From Streptomyces sp. V3I7 (GTDB lineage Bacteria; Actinomycetota; Actinomycetes; Streptomycetales; Streptomycetaceae): a stretch of DNA of 64,000 bases. Made by a program: the position numbers and the translations under genes. The DNA lies in contig NZ_JAUSZK010000001.1 of NCBI RefSeq assembly GCF_030817495.1, positions 372,001 through 436,000 on the forward strand, read 5' to 3'. The notes beneath the pieces are model-generated. The model searched no databases. It saw only the letters and a list, made by a program, of their open reading frames with translations, and was not told where the DNA came from. Positions 10,067-19,067 of this stretch are shown here, piece after piece (within the stretch, counting starts at the first letter, position 1; each line of letters starts with the position of its first letter).

Positions 10067-11155
10067 TCAGACGCCCACAGTCTCTTCGGCCTCCTCCTCG
10101 GCGGTGTCCGCGGCCGTGGCCTTCTCCTCATGCGCGGCCTGCGCGGGAATTCGGGGCGCCGCCTGCCCGGGAACGGAGGCCGAAGTACCCGTCCGCGCGG
10201 CCCTGTTCCGCTCGACCGCGGCCGCGGCCGCGGTCACGGCGAGGCCCAGCAGCAGCCAGACGACGAGCGTGGCCACGTTGCGTCCGAGGCCGTCGTCGCC
10301 GAAGTACAGCAGGCTGCGGACGCCCTCCACGAAGCCGGCGCCGTCCCAGAAGGCGTGCAGCGCGCCGAAGAAGCCGTCCTGGAGCTCGGGCCGGAGCAGG
10401 CCGCCGGAGCTGGTGAAGTTGAGCATCACGAACAGCACCATCATGGTCAGCGTGGTCCACCGCTTGAGGAAGGTGTGCAGGCCGACGCCGATGAAGAGGA
10501 TGCCGGCGGAGTAGAGCCAGGCGATCACCCACAGGCTCACGAGGTCGTGGTGCGCGACGTGGAACAGGGGCCCGGCGAGCAGCGCGCCGATGCCGCCCAC
10601 CACGGCCGAGACACCGAGCGCGAGCAGGCCGCGTACCCGCATGGGCAGGGTGGAGCCCGCGGCGCCGATGGCGGCGACGGAGGCGTAGGAGCCGATGCTC
10701 ACGGCGATCAGCAGGAAGAACAGGCCCTGTCCGGTGGGGTCGTCGGCGACGGGCCTGGCCACGTCCGTCACCTCCAGCGGGGCGCCCTGCTTGGCGGCGA
10801 CGGGGGTGAAGATCTTCTCGACGGCCGTGGCGCCCATGTCGGAGGCGGCGGTGGCGACCAGGAGCTGCGGGGCCTTGGCGCTCGGCACGTAGGCGCCGGT
10901 GATGTCACGGGACCTGAGCAGGTCGATAGCTTCGGCCCGGGTGGCGACGGTGCGGACGTCGAGCTTGCCCCCCGCCGTGTCCTTGACCGTCTGGGCGAAC
11001 ACCTTCGCCTTTGGCGCGGAGCCCACGACGGCGACGGGCAGGTGGTGGGGCTCCGGGGTCACGAACGCGCCCATGTAGGCGAGCCCCATACCGAGGCACA
11101 TCAGCAGGGGGGTGATCAGGTGCGTGAGCACATGGCGCAGCGCCGGCGACCTCAT
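10067..11155 (-). CDS. DUF3533/YhgE-Pip-like multi-pass membrane protein
   Basis: This 362-residue protein has one N-terminal transmembrane helix (HLITPLLMCLGMGLAYMG). An extracytoplasmic domain of about 110 residues follows (HHLPVAVVGSAPKAKVFAQTV onward), then five to six C-terminal helices from FFLLIAVSIGSYASVAAIG. This is the ABC-2-permease-like layout of phage-infection/DUF3533 proteins. A cytoplasmic Ala/Glu tail ends the protein. The start at 11155 has a perfect AAGGAGG 6 nt upstream, better than the in-frame ATG five codons earlier. The divergent MarR gene and shared operators suggest a regulated export or efflux function; the substrate is unknown. Confidence 0.82.
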   Translation of the reverse strand: MRSPALRHVLTHLITPLLMCLGMGLAYMGAFVTPEPHHLPVAVVGSAPKAKVFAQTVKDTAGGKLDVRTVATRAEAIDLLRSRDITGAYVPSAKAPQLLVATAASDMGATAVEKIFTPVAAKQGAPLEVTDVARPVADDPTGQGLFFLLIAVSIGSYASVAAIGAAGSTLPMRVRGLLALGVSAVVGGIGALLAGPLFHVAHHDLVSLWVIAWLYSAGILFIGVGLHTFLKRWTTLTMMVLFVMLNFTSSGGLLRPELQDGFFGALHAFWDGAGFVEGVRSLLYFGDDGLGRNVATLVVWLLLGLAVTAAAAAVERNRAARTGTSASVPGQAAPRIPAQAAHEEKATAADTAEEEAEETVGV

Positions 11156-11204
11156 CGCAACCTCCTTCATTGAGCGACATCATCGATGGACATTGATTGG
11201 CTTA

Positions 11205-11236
11205 TACAACTACCTATCTAAGTTGTACTATACAAC
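11205..11236. promoter_or_regulatory. Overlapping operators between DUF3533 and marR genes
   Basis: TACAACT (11205-11211) and AGTTGTA (11221-11227) are perfect inverted arms with a 9-nt spacer. GTTGTA (11222-11227) and TACAAC (11231-11236) form a second perfect pair with a 3-nt spacer. The AT-rich island stands out in GC-rich DNA and covers the promoters of both divergent genes, as expected for MarR autorepression. Confidence 0.75.
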
Positions 11237-11268
11237 GAGAAGGCCGGAGGGGCTTTGGGAGGCAATAC

Positions 11269-11712
11269 GTGACACGAGCCGAGACGGCCGTCGAGACCAT
11301 CCAGCGGGAGATGACGATCTTCGCCCGCCGGTCGCGGGCCTCGGCGGGACGCATGCACCCCGAGCTGTCGCTGGTGGCGTACACCCTGCTCTGGCACCTG
11401 GAAGAGCGCGGCGGCTGCCGGTCCACCGATCTGGCCGCGCACTACGCCCTGGACAAGTCCACGGTCAGCCGCCAGGTGGCCGCGCTGGAGCGGGCCGGGC
11501 TCATCGAGCGGCGCACGGACCCCGAGGACCACCGGGTCCAGGTGCTGCACCTGACGGACGCCGGGCAGGAGATCCTCGCCCAGGTCACCCACCGCCGCCG
11601 GGCCGCCTTCCGGGAACGGCTCGCGGACTGGCCGGAGGAGGACCTGGCCCGGTTCGCCGAATACCTGGAGCGCTACAACGCGGGGCCGGCGGCGGCTGCC
11701 GGGCAGGACTGA
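11269..11712 (+). CDS. MarR-family transcriptional regulator
   Basis: This 147-residue winged-helix regulator contains STDLAAHYALDKSTVSRQVAALERAGLIERR (recognition helix) followed by the beta-wing DPEDHRVQVLHLTDAG. The GTG start at 11269 follows GGGAGG with 6-nt spacing. Upstream in-frame codons run through the operators and are therefore unlikely to be translated. It is divergent from the DUF3533 membrane gene and probably represses both through the GTTGTA/TACAAC sites at 11205-11236. Confidence 0.92.
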   Translation: MTRAETAVETIQREMTIFARRSRASAGRMHPELSLVAYTLLWHLEERGGCRSTDLAAHYALDKSTVSRQVAALERAGLIERRTDPEDHRVQVLHLTDAGQEILAQVTHRRRAAFRERLADWPEEDLARFAEYLERYNAGPAAAAGQD

Positions 11713-11750
11713 GCGGGCGGCGGCCCGGTCAGTCCAGCCGTCCCGCCCGC
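11713..11750 (+). terminator. Hairpin after marR
   Basis: GCGGGCGG (11713-11720) pairs with CCGCCCGC (11743-11750), with further partial pairing inside. It directly follows the marR stop, in the convergent gap before the GNAT gene, so it could serve both. Confidence 0.5.
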
Positions 11751-11764
11751 CGCGTCCGCAGTGG

Positions 11765-12580
11765 TCAGGCCACCGGTACGGCGGCTCCCCGGCCGTCGGT
11801 CAGCGGCTGCGGCGCCCGGGCCGCGAGGAACGTCACCGTGCGGCGGATGCGGAATCCCAGGGACTCGTACAGCCGGATGGCGGCGGTGTTGTCGGCGCCG
11901 GTGTGCAGGAACGGGGACTCGCCGCGCTCCCGGATGCCGTGCGCGACAGCGAGGATCAGGCGGCGTGCCAGGCCCTCGCCCCGGGCGGCCGGGTCGGTGC
12001 ACACCCCGCTGATCTCGGCCCAGCCCGGCGGCCGCAGCCGCTCCCCCGCCATGGCGACCAGCGCGCCGTTCCGGCGGATGCCCAGGTAGGTGCCGAGTTC
12101 GAGGGTGCGCGGCAGGAACGGGCCGGGCCGGGTGCGCCGGACCAGGTCGAGCATCTCGGGTACGTCCGCGGGGCCGAGGCGGACCGCCTCCGCGTCCGGT
12201 GCCGGATCGAGACCGTCGTCCACGAGCTGGACGCCGTCGGCCTGGAAGGTGACCTTCCAGTCGTCCGGGAGCCGTCCTCCGAAGTCGAGCAGCAGGACGT
12301 CGGCGTCCGGGCCGGTGAGCGCTGCGACGTCCGCCCAGTCCTCGGGGCCGGGGTCGCCGGGGAGCGCGAGCCACGGGGAGACGCCGACCGGGTAGCGCAG
12401 CGCGCGGCCGCGGCGCTGGGCGAAGTGCGCGTGCGGGCCGGTGAGGGAGGCGAGGGCCGGGTTGTCGAGTGGGTGCGGATCACCGGTATGTGCGCTGCCC
12501 CCATGTGTGTCGGCCACATGGGGTGCGTGGCTCGCACGGCTCATGGCGTCCCCGTGACGCGGGACGTACTTCTCAGGCAT
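11765..12580 (-). CDS. GNAT-family N-acetyltransferase
   Basis: This 271-residue protein has a C-terminal GNAT domain (about 150-255). Motif A reads ISGVCTDPAARGEGLARRLI, for acetyl-CoA pyrophosphate binding, and it is followed by FLHTGADNTAAIRLYESLGF, the typical C-terminal strand-helix. The N-terminal 130 residues form a divergent domain. Residues 13-35 carry histidines at roughly 5-residue spacing (RASHAPHVADTHGGSAHTGD), encoded by DNA containing a 9-bp inverted repeat. The start at 12580 has GAGGAAG 5 nt upstream. The acceptor substrate is unknown. Confidence 0.85.
   Translation of the reverse strand: MPEKYVPRHGDAMSRASHAPHVADTHGGSAHTGDPHPLDNPALASLTGPHAHFAQRRGRALRYPVGVSPWLALPGDPGPEDWADVAALTGPDADVLLLDFGGRLPDDWKVTFQADGVQLVDDGLDPAPDAEAVRLGPADVPEMLDLVRRTRPGPFLPRTLELGTYLGIRRNGALVAMAGERLRPPGWAEISGVCTDPAARGEGLARRLILAVAHGIRERGESPFLHTGADNTAAIRLYESLGFRIRRTVTFLAARAPQPLTDGRGAAVPVA
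12499..12523. repeat. Inverted repeat CCCCATGTG / CACATGGGG inside the GNAT gene
   Basis: Perfect 9-bp arms (12499-12507 and 12515-12523) have a 7-nt spacer. They lie in the His-periodic 5' coding part of the acetyltransferase gene. Confidence 0.7.
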
Positions 12581-12801
12581 CCGCTTCCTCGCTCTCCTCG
12601 TTCGCCGCCGCCTGGCCACCGGTGCCGTCATGAGCGCCAAGGAGCGAGGCCGGCCGGCTATTCCCGCGCCGAGACGGTGTCCGCTCCGTGAGATCGCCGT
12701 GATCGCTGCCGGGGCCGCCGTGACCGGCTTCATGGAATCGTCATGGTCGACCGGCCCTGACCAGGTACGGAAGACGGGCGACGACCACGTACCGTTGAAC
12801 C

Positions 12802-13399
<598 letters not shown>

Positions 13400-13407
<8 letters not shown>

Positions 13408-14203
13408 GACGACGGCAACCGAGATCCCCACCCCCACCTCCCCTCCCATGACGAACTCCTTCGCCCCCGCCACGCGCTTCGCGGTGCCCGGGCGCATCGC
13501 GGTCAGCAACCAGACCGCCGCCCTGTGGCAGACGGCCACCCTCACCGAGATCCGGCGCGAGACGCCGGACGTGACCTCCTTCCGGCTCGCGGTGCCGGCC
13601 TGGGCGGGGCATCTGCCCGGGCAGCACCTGATGCTGCGGCTGACCGCCGCCGACGGCTATGTGGCGCAGCGCCACTACTCGATCGCGTCCGCGCCCGACG
13701 ACTCCGGGCACATCGAGCTCACGCTGGATCATGTCGAGGGCGGCGAGGTCTCGGGCTGGTTCCACACGGTGGCCCAGGTCGGTGACACGGTCGAGGTGCG
13801 GGGCCCGCTGAGCGGGTTCTTCGCCTGGCCCGGCGACCGGCCCGCGCTGCTGATCGGCGCCGGGTCCGGGGTCGTGCCGCTGATGTCGATGGTCCGGCAC
13901 CACCGGGCGCAGTGCCTCACCGTGCCGCTGCGGATGCTGGTGTCCGCGCGCAGCCCCGAGGAGTTGATCTACGCGCGGGAGCTGGGTGCGGAGACGACGC
14001 CCGTGTTCACTCGCAGCGCGCCGGAGGGTGTGCCGGTGGGACGTATGGCGGCCGCACATGTGGCGCCGCTCCTGGCCGAGCAGCCTGCTGGTGGGTGGGA
14101 GGCCTATGTGTGCGGCTCCAACGGCTTCGCCGAGCACGCGTCCCGGCTGCTCGTCGACGCGGGCCAGCCGGTGGACCGTATCCGCATCGAACGCTTCGGC
14201 TGA
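13400..14203 (+). CDS. Ferredoxin/flavodoxin reductase-type FAD/NAD(P)-binding oxidoreductase
   Basis: This 267-residue protein has an FAD-binding barrel (QRHYSIASAPD carries the RxYS flavin motif) and an NAD(P) domain (LLIGAGSGVVPLMSMVRHH). The C-terminal VCGSNGFAEHASRLLVDAG motif matches; there is no 2Fe-2S domain. The GTG start at 13400 lies inside the preceding molybdoenzyme gene; an ATG at 13448 is possible but has no ribosome site. It probably shuttles electrons to or from the sulfite-oxidase-like partner, a pairing common in actinobacteria. Confidence 0.9.
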
Positions 14204-14247
14204 GACGAGGCAGCGGCGGCGCGGGCCCTCGCCGGGTGCCGTGCGAC

Positions 14248-14880
14248 GTGAGCGAGCCGCGCCGTACGGGGTACGTGACCGGTGTGGACGCTCGCGTGCG
14301 GACCCGGATGCGCGGCTGGCGCTGGCGGCGCAACGTGCTGCGGCGCCGACCGGACGTCGTGGAGGCGTGGACGGCGCTGCTCGTCGCCGTCCTGCTGTTG
14401 GTAGGCGCGCCGCTGGCCGGGGCGCTGGCGGGGCTGTGGGCGCACGGCGAGGCGCGGGAAGTCGCGGCAGCGCAGCGGGCCGAGCGGCACCACGTCGAGG
14501 CGCAGGTGATCGGCCGCGTGCCCGAGGACTTCCCCTCCGAGTCGGGCGGCCGCGAGCGCGCCCTGCGGGCGACGGTGCGCTGGACGGAGCCCGGCACGGG
14601 CACGCACACGGGCGTGGCCCGGGTGCCTGCGGGGACGCGCAGGGGTGACCGCGTCGACGTGTGGTTCGACAGCCGGGGACGGCCGGTCGCCCCGCCGCCG
14701 AACGACATCGCCGTCTGGCAGCACACGGTCACCATCGGCGTCGGCGTGGCGGGCGGTCTGGCCGCCGTGACGCTGCTCGGCCACAGCGTCGTACGCCGGA
14801 TCGCGCTGCACCACCGGCTGGACGAGTGGGAGCGCGAGTGGGCGCGTATGGGTCCGGAGTGGACGCGCCGCCGGGCATGA
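14248..14880 (+). CDS. Rv1733c-like two-helix membrane protein
   Basis: This 210-residue protein has two membrane helices, ALLVAVLLLVGAPLAGALAG near residue 50 and TVTIGVGVAGGLAAVTLLG near 165. A basic N-terminus (MRGWRWRRNVLRRRPDVVEAW) and an extracytoplasmic domain of about 95 residues lie before and between them. The C-terminal LDEWEREWARMGPEW is a family hallmark. It is a paralogue of the protein at 37797-38408, which has the same RWR..PLRR..DVVEAW and EWDAEWKRVEPQW blocks. GTG starts at 14248 and 14275 are both possible. The family includes a mycobacterial dormancy antigen of unknown function. Confidence 0.75.
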   Translation: MSEPRRTGYVTGVDARVRTRMRGWRWRRNVLRRRPDVVEAWTALLVAVLLLVGAPLAGALAGLWAHGEAREVAAAQRAERHHVEAQVIGRVPEDFPSESGGRERALRATVRWTEPGTGTHTGVARVPAGTRRGDRVDVWFDSRGRPVAPPPNDIAVWQHTVTIGVGVAGGLAAVTLLGHSVVRRIALHHRLDEWEREWARMGPEWTRRRA

Positions 14881-14996
14881 CCGACGCGTGACCAGGGCGT
14901 GAGCGCGGCCGGAGCGGGTACGCGGGTGACCGGTCGACACGCACGTACCGTGTGATCGTCCGTGCTTCCCGCTCCCTCCCGCAAAGGCGGTTGCCG

Positions 14997-15965
14997 ATGG
15001 CCCTGTTCGACCTCCCCCTCGACGATCTCCGCGCGTACCGCAGCACGGCCGTGGCGCCCGACGACTTCGACGCCTTCTGGTCCAAGACGCTTCAGGAGGC
15101 CCGTGAGTACGACCTGGACGCCCGCTTCGAACCGGTCGACGCGGGCCTGTCCACGGTGCGGGTGTACGACGTGACGTACGCCGGATTCGGAGGTCACGCG
15201 GTCAAGGGCTGGCTGCTGCTGCCCGCCGCCGCCGAGGAACCGCTGCCGCTGGTGGTGGAGTTCGTCGGGTACGGCGGCGGACGCGGTCTGCCGCACGAGC
15301 ATCTGCTGTGGGCGTCGACGGGACGGGCGCACTTCGTGATGGACACCCGTGGCCAGGGCAGCGCCTCGGGCGGCGGGGGCGGCACCGCCGACCCGGTGGG
15401 CGGCATGCCCGCGTACCCCGGTTTCATGACGCGGGGCGTGGACGCGCCGGAGAACTACTACTACCGCCGAGTGTTCACCGACGCGGTGCGTGCGGTCGAG
15501 GCGGCTCGCGCGCACCCGCTGACCGACGCGCGGCGGACCGCGGTGACCGGCGCCAGCCAGGGCGGCGGCATCACGCTCGCCGTCGGCGGGCTGGTCCCCG
15601 ACCTGGCTGCGGTGGCCCCGGACGTGCCGTTCCTGTGCGACTTCCCGCGCGCGACGACGCTGACGGACCGTCTCCCGTACCGCGAGATCGGCCTGTACCT
15701 CCAGACCCACCGCGGCCGCACCGAGGATGTCCAGCGCACGCTGTCGTACTTCGACGGCGTCCACTTCGCGGCCCGCGGCCGGGCCCCGGCGCTGTTCTCG
15801 ACGGGCCTGGAGGACCAGACCTGTCCCCCGTCCACCGTCTTCGCGGCGTTCAACGCGTGGGGACACGAGGACAAGAGCATCGAGGTGTACGACTTCAACG
15901 ACCACGAGGGCGGCGGCCCCTTCCAGCAGGCGGCGCAGATGCGCTGGCTGCGGTCGCACATCTGA
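14997..15965 (+). CDS. CE7-family acetyl esterase (acetylxylan esterase/cephalosporin deacetylase type)
   Basis: This 322-residue alpha/beta hydrolase has the CE7 signature: RGQGSAS oxyanion-side motif, catalytic Ser187 in GASQGGG, Asp near 271 in GLEDQTCPP, and His near 300 in FNDHEGGG. The length matches the family. CE7 enzymes remove acetyl groups from xylo-oligosaccharides and related acetylated small molecules, usually inside the cell. There is no signal peptide, consistent with this. The ATG at 14997 follows AAAGGCGG. No sugar gene cluster is adjacent. Confidence 0.9.
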   Translation: MALFDLPLDDLRAYRSTAVAPDDFDAFWSKTLQEAREYDLDARFEPVDAGLSTVRVYDVTYAGFGGHAVKGWLLLPAAAEEPLPLVVEFVGYGGGRGLPHEHLLWASTGRAHFVMDTRGQGSASGGGGGTADPVGGMPAYPGFMTRGVDAPENYYYRRVFTDAVRAVEAARAHPLTDARRTAVTGASQGGGITLAVGGLVPDLAAVAPDVPFLCDFPRATTLTDRLPYREIGLYLQTHRGRTEDVQRTLSYFDGVHFAARGRAPALFSTGLEDQTCPPSTVFAAFNAWGHEDKSIEVYDFNDHEGGGPFQQAAQMRWLRSHI

Positions 15966-16009
15966 AGGCATCTGAGGACGCCTGAGGACATTTTGCGGCA
16001 GCGGATCCG

Positions 16010-16735
16010 CTACGGCAGTCTCCGCCCCACGATCAGCCGCGCACGGGGGCTGCCGTCGTCGCGTCGCCCGAAGTCGGGCAGGGCGTACTGGCGCACCTCG
16101 AATCCGGCGCGCTCCAGCTCGTCGCGCAGGAGGGAGAAGCGCAGCGTCCGGTAGTACATGACGAACGGCGGCCGCCGGACGGCGTTGCGTACCCGCATGA
16201 CGGCGTCGAAGCCGCGCAGCATCCAGAAGCCGGGGTGGGTGGGGTGCGGCGGGGCGGCGACGGGGAAGGCGAAGCTGCCGCCGGGCCGCAGCACGGAGTG
16301 GACCTGGGCGAACAGCCCGGGCAGCTCGCGCGGCAGGAAGTGCCCGAACGCCCCGAAGCTCACGGCCAGGTCGAAGGCCGGCGCGAACGGCAGCGCGCGG
16401 GCGTCGCCGCGCACCCAGGCGATCCGCGGCGCGGGCGGTCGCGGGTGCCGCCGGGCCACGTCGAGCATGCCGGCGCTGAAGTCGACGCCCGTAACGCTCG
16501 CCCGGCACACGCGCGCGAGCACGTCCGTCCCGGCCCCGGTGCCGCAGCACAGGTCGAGCCCGTCGTCGAACGGGCCGAGCCGCCCGAGGACGCCTGCCAC
16601 GGAGTCGAGTACCGAGGCCGGGGTGCGGAAGGGGGTGTGGTCGAACTTCGGCGCGAGCAGGTCGTAGCCGTGCTCGACGGACGACAGCGCCTGGACGGCG
16701 AGTTCACGGAGGCTGGGGCCCTCGGGACCGTACAT
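16010..16735 (-). CDS. Class I SAM-dependent methyltransferase
   Basis: This 241-residue protein has motif I GLDLCCGTGAGTDVLA at about 60, the acidic post-I VTGVDFSAGMLDVAR, and a later LRPGGSFAFPV segment. The fold is methyltransferase_11/25-like. No specific substrate domain is visible. It is divergent from a second, unrelated methyltransferase at 16853 with a 117-bp gap. Confidence 0.85.
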   Translation of the reverse strand: MYGPEGPSLRELAVQALSSVEHGYDLLAPKFDHTPFRTPASVLDSVAGVLGRLGPFDDGLDLCCGTGAGTDVLARVCRASVTGVDFSAGMLDVARRHPRPPAPRIAWVRGDARALPFAPAFDLAVSFGAFGHFLPRELPGLFAQVHSVLRPGGSFAFPVAAPPHPTHPGFWMLRGFDAVMRVRNAVRRPPFVMYYRTLRFSLLRDELERAGFEVRQYALPDFGRRDDGSPRARLIVGRRLP

Positions 16736-16852
16736 CCGCCCAGCCTAGGGGAACGGCCCGCGCGGGCTTCCCCGTTCCGCCCATCGGAAACCGATCCGGG
16801 GCTTCCGGGGCTCTTTCCCTCGCACGAGCGCCGTTCGCGGTTGGATGTGCGG

Positions 16853-17680
16853 GTGAGCATCGACGAGCACCAGCGGATGATGCGCGCCGACCAGGCCAAC
16901 TGGGACGCGCGCACCCCGGTCCATGTCGCCAGCCGGTTCTACGGACTCGACCAGGACCTCGATCCGGAGCGCTGGTTCGGCGGCTTCGAGTGGGACGACC
17001 TCGGCGAGCTCGCCGGGCGGGACGTGCTGCACCTGCAGTGCCACCTCGGCACGGAGACGCTCGCGTTCGCCCGGCGCGGGGCTCGGGCGGTGGGGCTCGA
17101 CTTCTCCGAGGTGTCGGTGGCGGCGGCCCGGGACATCGCGGCGCGGGCCGGACTCGACGCGACGTACGTACGGGCCAATGTGTACGACGCCGTGGAGGCG
17201 CTCGGCGGGCGGCGGTTCGACGTCGTCCACACCGGCAAGGGTGCGTTGTGCTACCTCCCCGACCTGGCGCGCTGGGCGGACGTCGTCGCCGGCCTGCTGC
17301 GTCCGGGCGGGCGGCTGTACGTCGTCGAGTTCCACCCGCTGTTCAACGCCCTGGGCCCCGAGCCGGCCCCCGGAGAGGGGCCCGAACTGCTGCTGCGGCA
17401 CGACTACCTGGCCGGTGACGGCGCCGTGCACCGCGACGCGACGTACACCTACACGGACGGTACGGCCGTCGAGGGCGCGACCGACAGCTACGAGTGGATG
17501 CACGGGATCGGAGAGGTCGTCAACGCGCTGGTCGGGGCTGGTCTGACGATCCGGCGGCTGGCGGAGAGCGACGAGCTGCCGTGGCAGCGCTGGCCGCAGA
17601 TGGTGCGTACGCCGTCCGGCTGGTGGCGGCTGCCCGAGCCGCGCGTTCCGCTGCTGTACGGGCTGTTGGCGAGCCGCTGA
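16853..17680 (+). CDS. Class I SAM-dependent methyltransferase
   Basis: This protein of about 275 residues begins VSIDEHQRMMRADQANWDAR. SAM motif I appears as LHLQCHLGTETLAFARRGA, followed by VGLDFSEVSVAAARDIA. The QCHLGT variant of the glycine loop (Cys-His instead of Gly-x-Gly) is typical of a distinct bacterial subfamily whose substrate is unknown. YEWMHGIGEVVNALVGAGL lies in the C-terminal cap. GTG at 16853 is preferred; GTG at 16847 is equally in frame. Confidence 0.85.
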   Translation: MSIDEHQRMMRADQANWDARTPVHVASRFYGLDQDLDPERWFGGFEWDDLGELAGRDVLHLQCHLGTETLAFARRGARAVGLDFSEVSVAAARDIAARAGLDATYVRANVYDAVEALGGRRFDVVHTGKGALCYLPDLARWADVVAGLLRPGGRLYVVEFHPLFNALGPEPAPGEGPELLLRHDYLAGDGAVHRDATYTYTDGTAVEGATDSYEWMHGIGEVVNALVGAGLTIRRLAESDELPWQRWPQMVRTPSGWWRLPEPRVPLLYGLLASR

Positions 17681-17821
17681 GCGCCACCCGGCGGCGCGGA
17701 CCGGAGCGGCGGCGCGACGACGGGTCCGTACGAACCGGCGGCATGCGGCATCCGGGTTGCTCGCGGACACCGTCGGCCCAAGCAGCGCGCCGTACCGCAC
17801 GTCCGTTCCTACGTTGATCAC

Positions 17822-19009
17822 ATGACGATCGGACTTTCTTCCCGGCTGGCCGTATCGACCTGTGCCCTCTGTATGGCGGGCATGCTGACGCTCACCCCCG
17901 CCGCCGCGGCCGCCCACGCCCGGGCGGCCGACCCCACCGCGCCCGCCGGATCGCGGGCGGCACAGCCGCGGCCCGCGGTGCTGTACCAGGCGGGCACGCA
18001 GGTCAGACCGCGCGCCGGGGCGCCCTCGGTTCCGGACGTCTCCGCGCTGTCGTGGGTGGTGGCCGACGCCGGCAGCGGCGACGTGCTGGCCTCGTCCGAC
18101 GCGCACCGCAAGCTGGCACCCGCCAGCACGCTGAAGACGCTGTTCGCCCTCACCGTGCTGCCCACGCTGCCCGGCGGCGTCCGGCACACCGTCACCGAGC
18201 GGGAGTTGGCGGACGTGGGCGCCGGCAGCAGCCTGGTCGGGCTCGTGGAGGGGCACAGCTACCAGGTGGCCGACCTGTGGCGCGGTGTCTTCCTCAGCTC
18301 CGGCAACGACGCCGTGCACGTGCTGGCCGCGCTCAACGGCGGCTGGCAGCAGACCGCCACCCGCATGCAGGCCAAGGCGCGCGCCCTGGGCGCCCTGGAC
18401 ACCCACGTCGTCTCGCCGGACGGCTACGACGCCGACGGCCAGGTCTCCTCGGCGTACGACCTGGCGGTCTTCGGCCGGGCAGGGCTGCGCAACCCCGACT
18501 TCGCCCGGTACTGCGGCACGGCCACGGCCGACTTCCCGGGTGACGGGGCGTCGTACGGGATCGAGAACACCAACCGGCTGCTGACGGGCGAGGACGGGGT
18601 GGAGCGGTACCCGGGGCTGATCGGCGTCAAGAACGGCTATACCACCAACGCGGGCAACACGCTCGTCGCCGCCGCACGCCACGGCGGTCGCACGCTCGTG
18701 GTGACGGTGATGAACCCGCAGGCCGGCGGTGGGCTCACCGTGTACGAGGAGGCCCGCAAGCTGCTCGACTGGGGGTTCTCCGCCTCCGGTCACGTCGATC
18801 CGGTGGGCTCGCTGGACGCGCTGCGCCCGGCTCCCCAGCAGGAGTCGGCCGCGCCCTCTGCGGCACCGGTGGCGGCGGCCACGGCGCCCGACGCGGACGG
18901 CTGGTCGGGCTGGGAGGAGGCCGGGGCCATCGCGGGCGCCGCCGGTCTGGGCATGGGTGCCGTGGCTCTGGCGCTGCGCGCCAAGGCCGGCCGGACCGCG
19001 CGCGACTGA
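17822..19009 (+). CDS. D-alanyl-D-alanine carboxypeptidase (S11, PBP5-like)
   Basis: This 395-residue protein has an N-terminal signal peptide (LAVSTCALCMAGMLTLTPAA). The serine-peptidase motifs are SxxK at Ser102-Lys105 (PASTLKT), SGN (LSSGNDAVHV near 160) and KNG in place of KTG (GVKNGYTTNAGNT near 263). A C-terminal transmembrane helix (GAIAGAAGLGMGAVALAL) with a basic end anchors it outside the membrane. It trims terminal D-Ala from peptidoglycan stem peptides. The KNG variant is common in actinobacterial members. Confidence 0.92.
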   Translation: MTIGLSSRLAVSTCALCMAGMLTLTPAAAAAHARAADPTAPAGSRAAQPRPAVLYQAGTQVRPRAGAPSVPDVSALSWVVADAGSGDVLASSDAHRKLAPASTLKTLFALTVLPTLPGGVRHTVTERELADVGAGSSLVGLVEGHSYQVADLWRGVFLSSGNDAVHVLAALNGGWQQTATRMQAKARALGALDTHVVSPDGYDADGQVSSAYDLAVFGRAGLRNPDFARYCGTATADFPGDGASYGIENTNRLLTGEDGVERYPGLIGVKNGYTTNAGNTLVAAARHGGRTLVVTVMNPQAGGGLTVYEEARKLLDWGFSASGHVDPVGSLDALRPAPQQESAAPSAAPVAAATAPDADGWSGWEEAGAIAGAAGLGMGAVALALRAKAGRTARD

Positions 19010-19067
19010 CGGCATGACTGCGCCTCAGCACGTGAATCGGCGTCGAGCGTCGACGTTCGCCGGCAGA

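Noticed and set aside
14997..17680. A secondary-metabolite cluster around the esterase and two methyltransferases
   Set aside because: No PKS, NRPS, terpene synthase, RiPP precursor or dedicated transporter is present; the genes face different directions and look unrelated.
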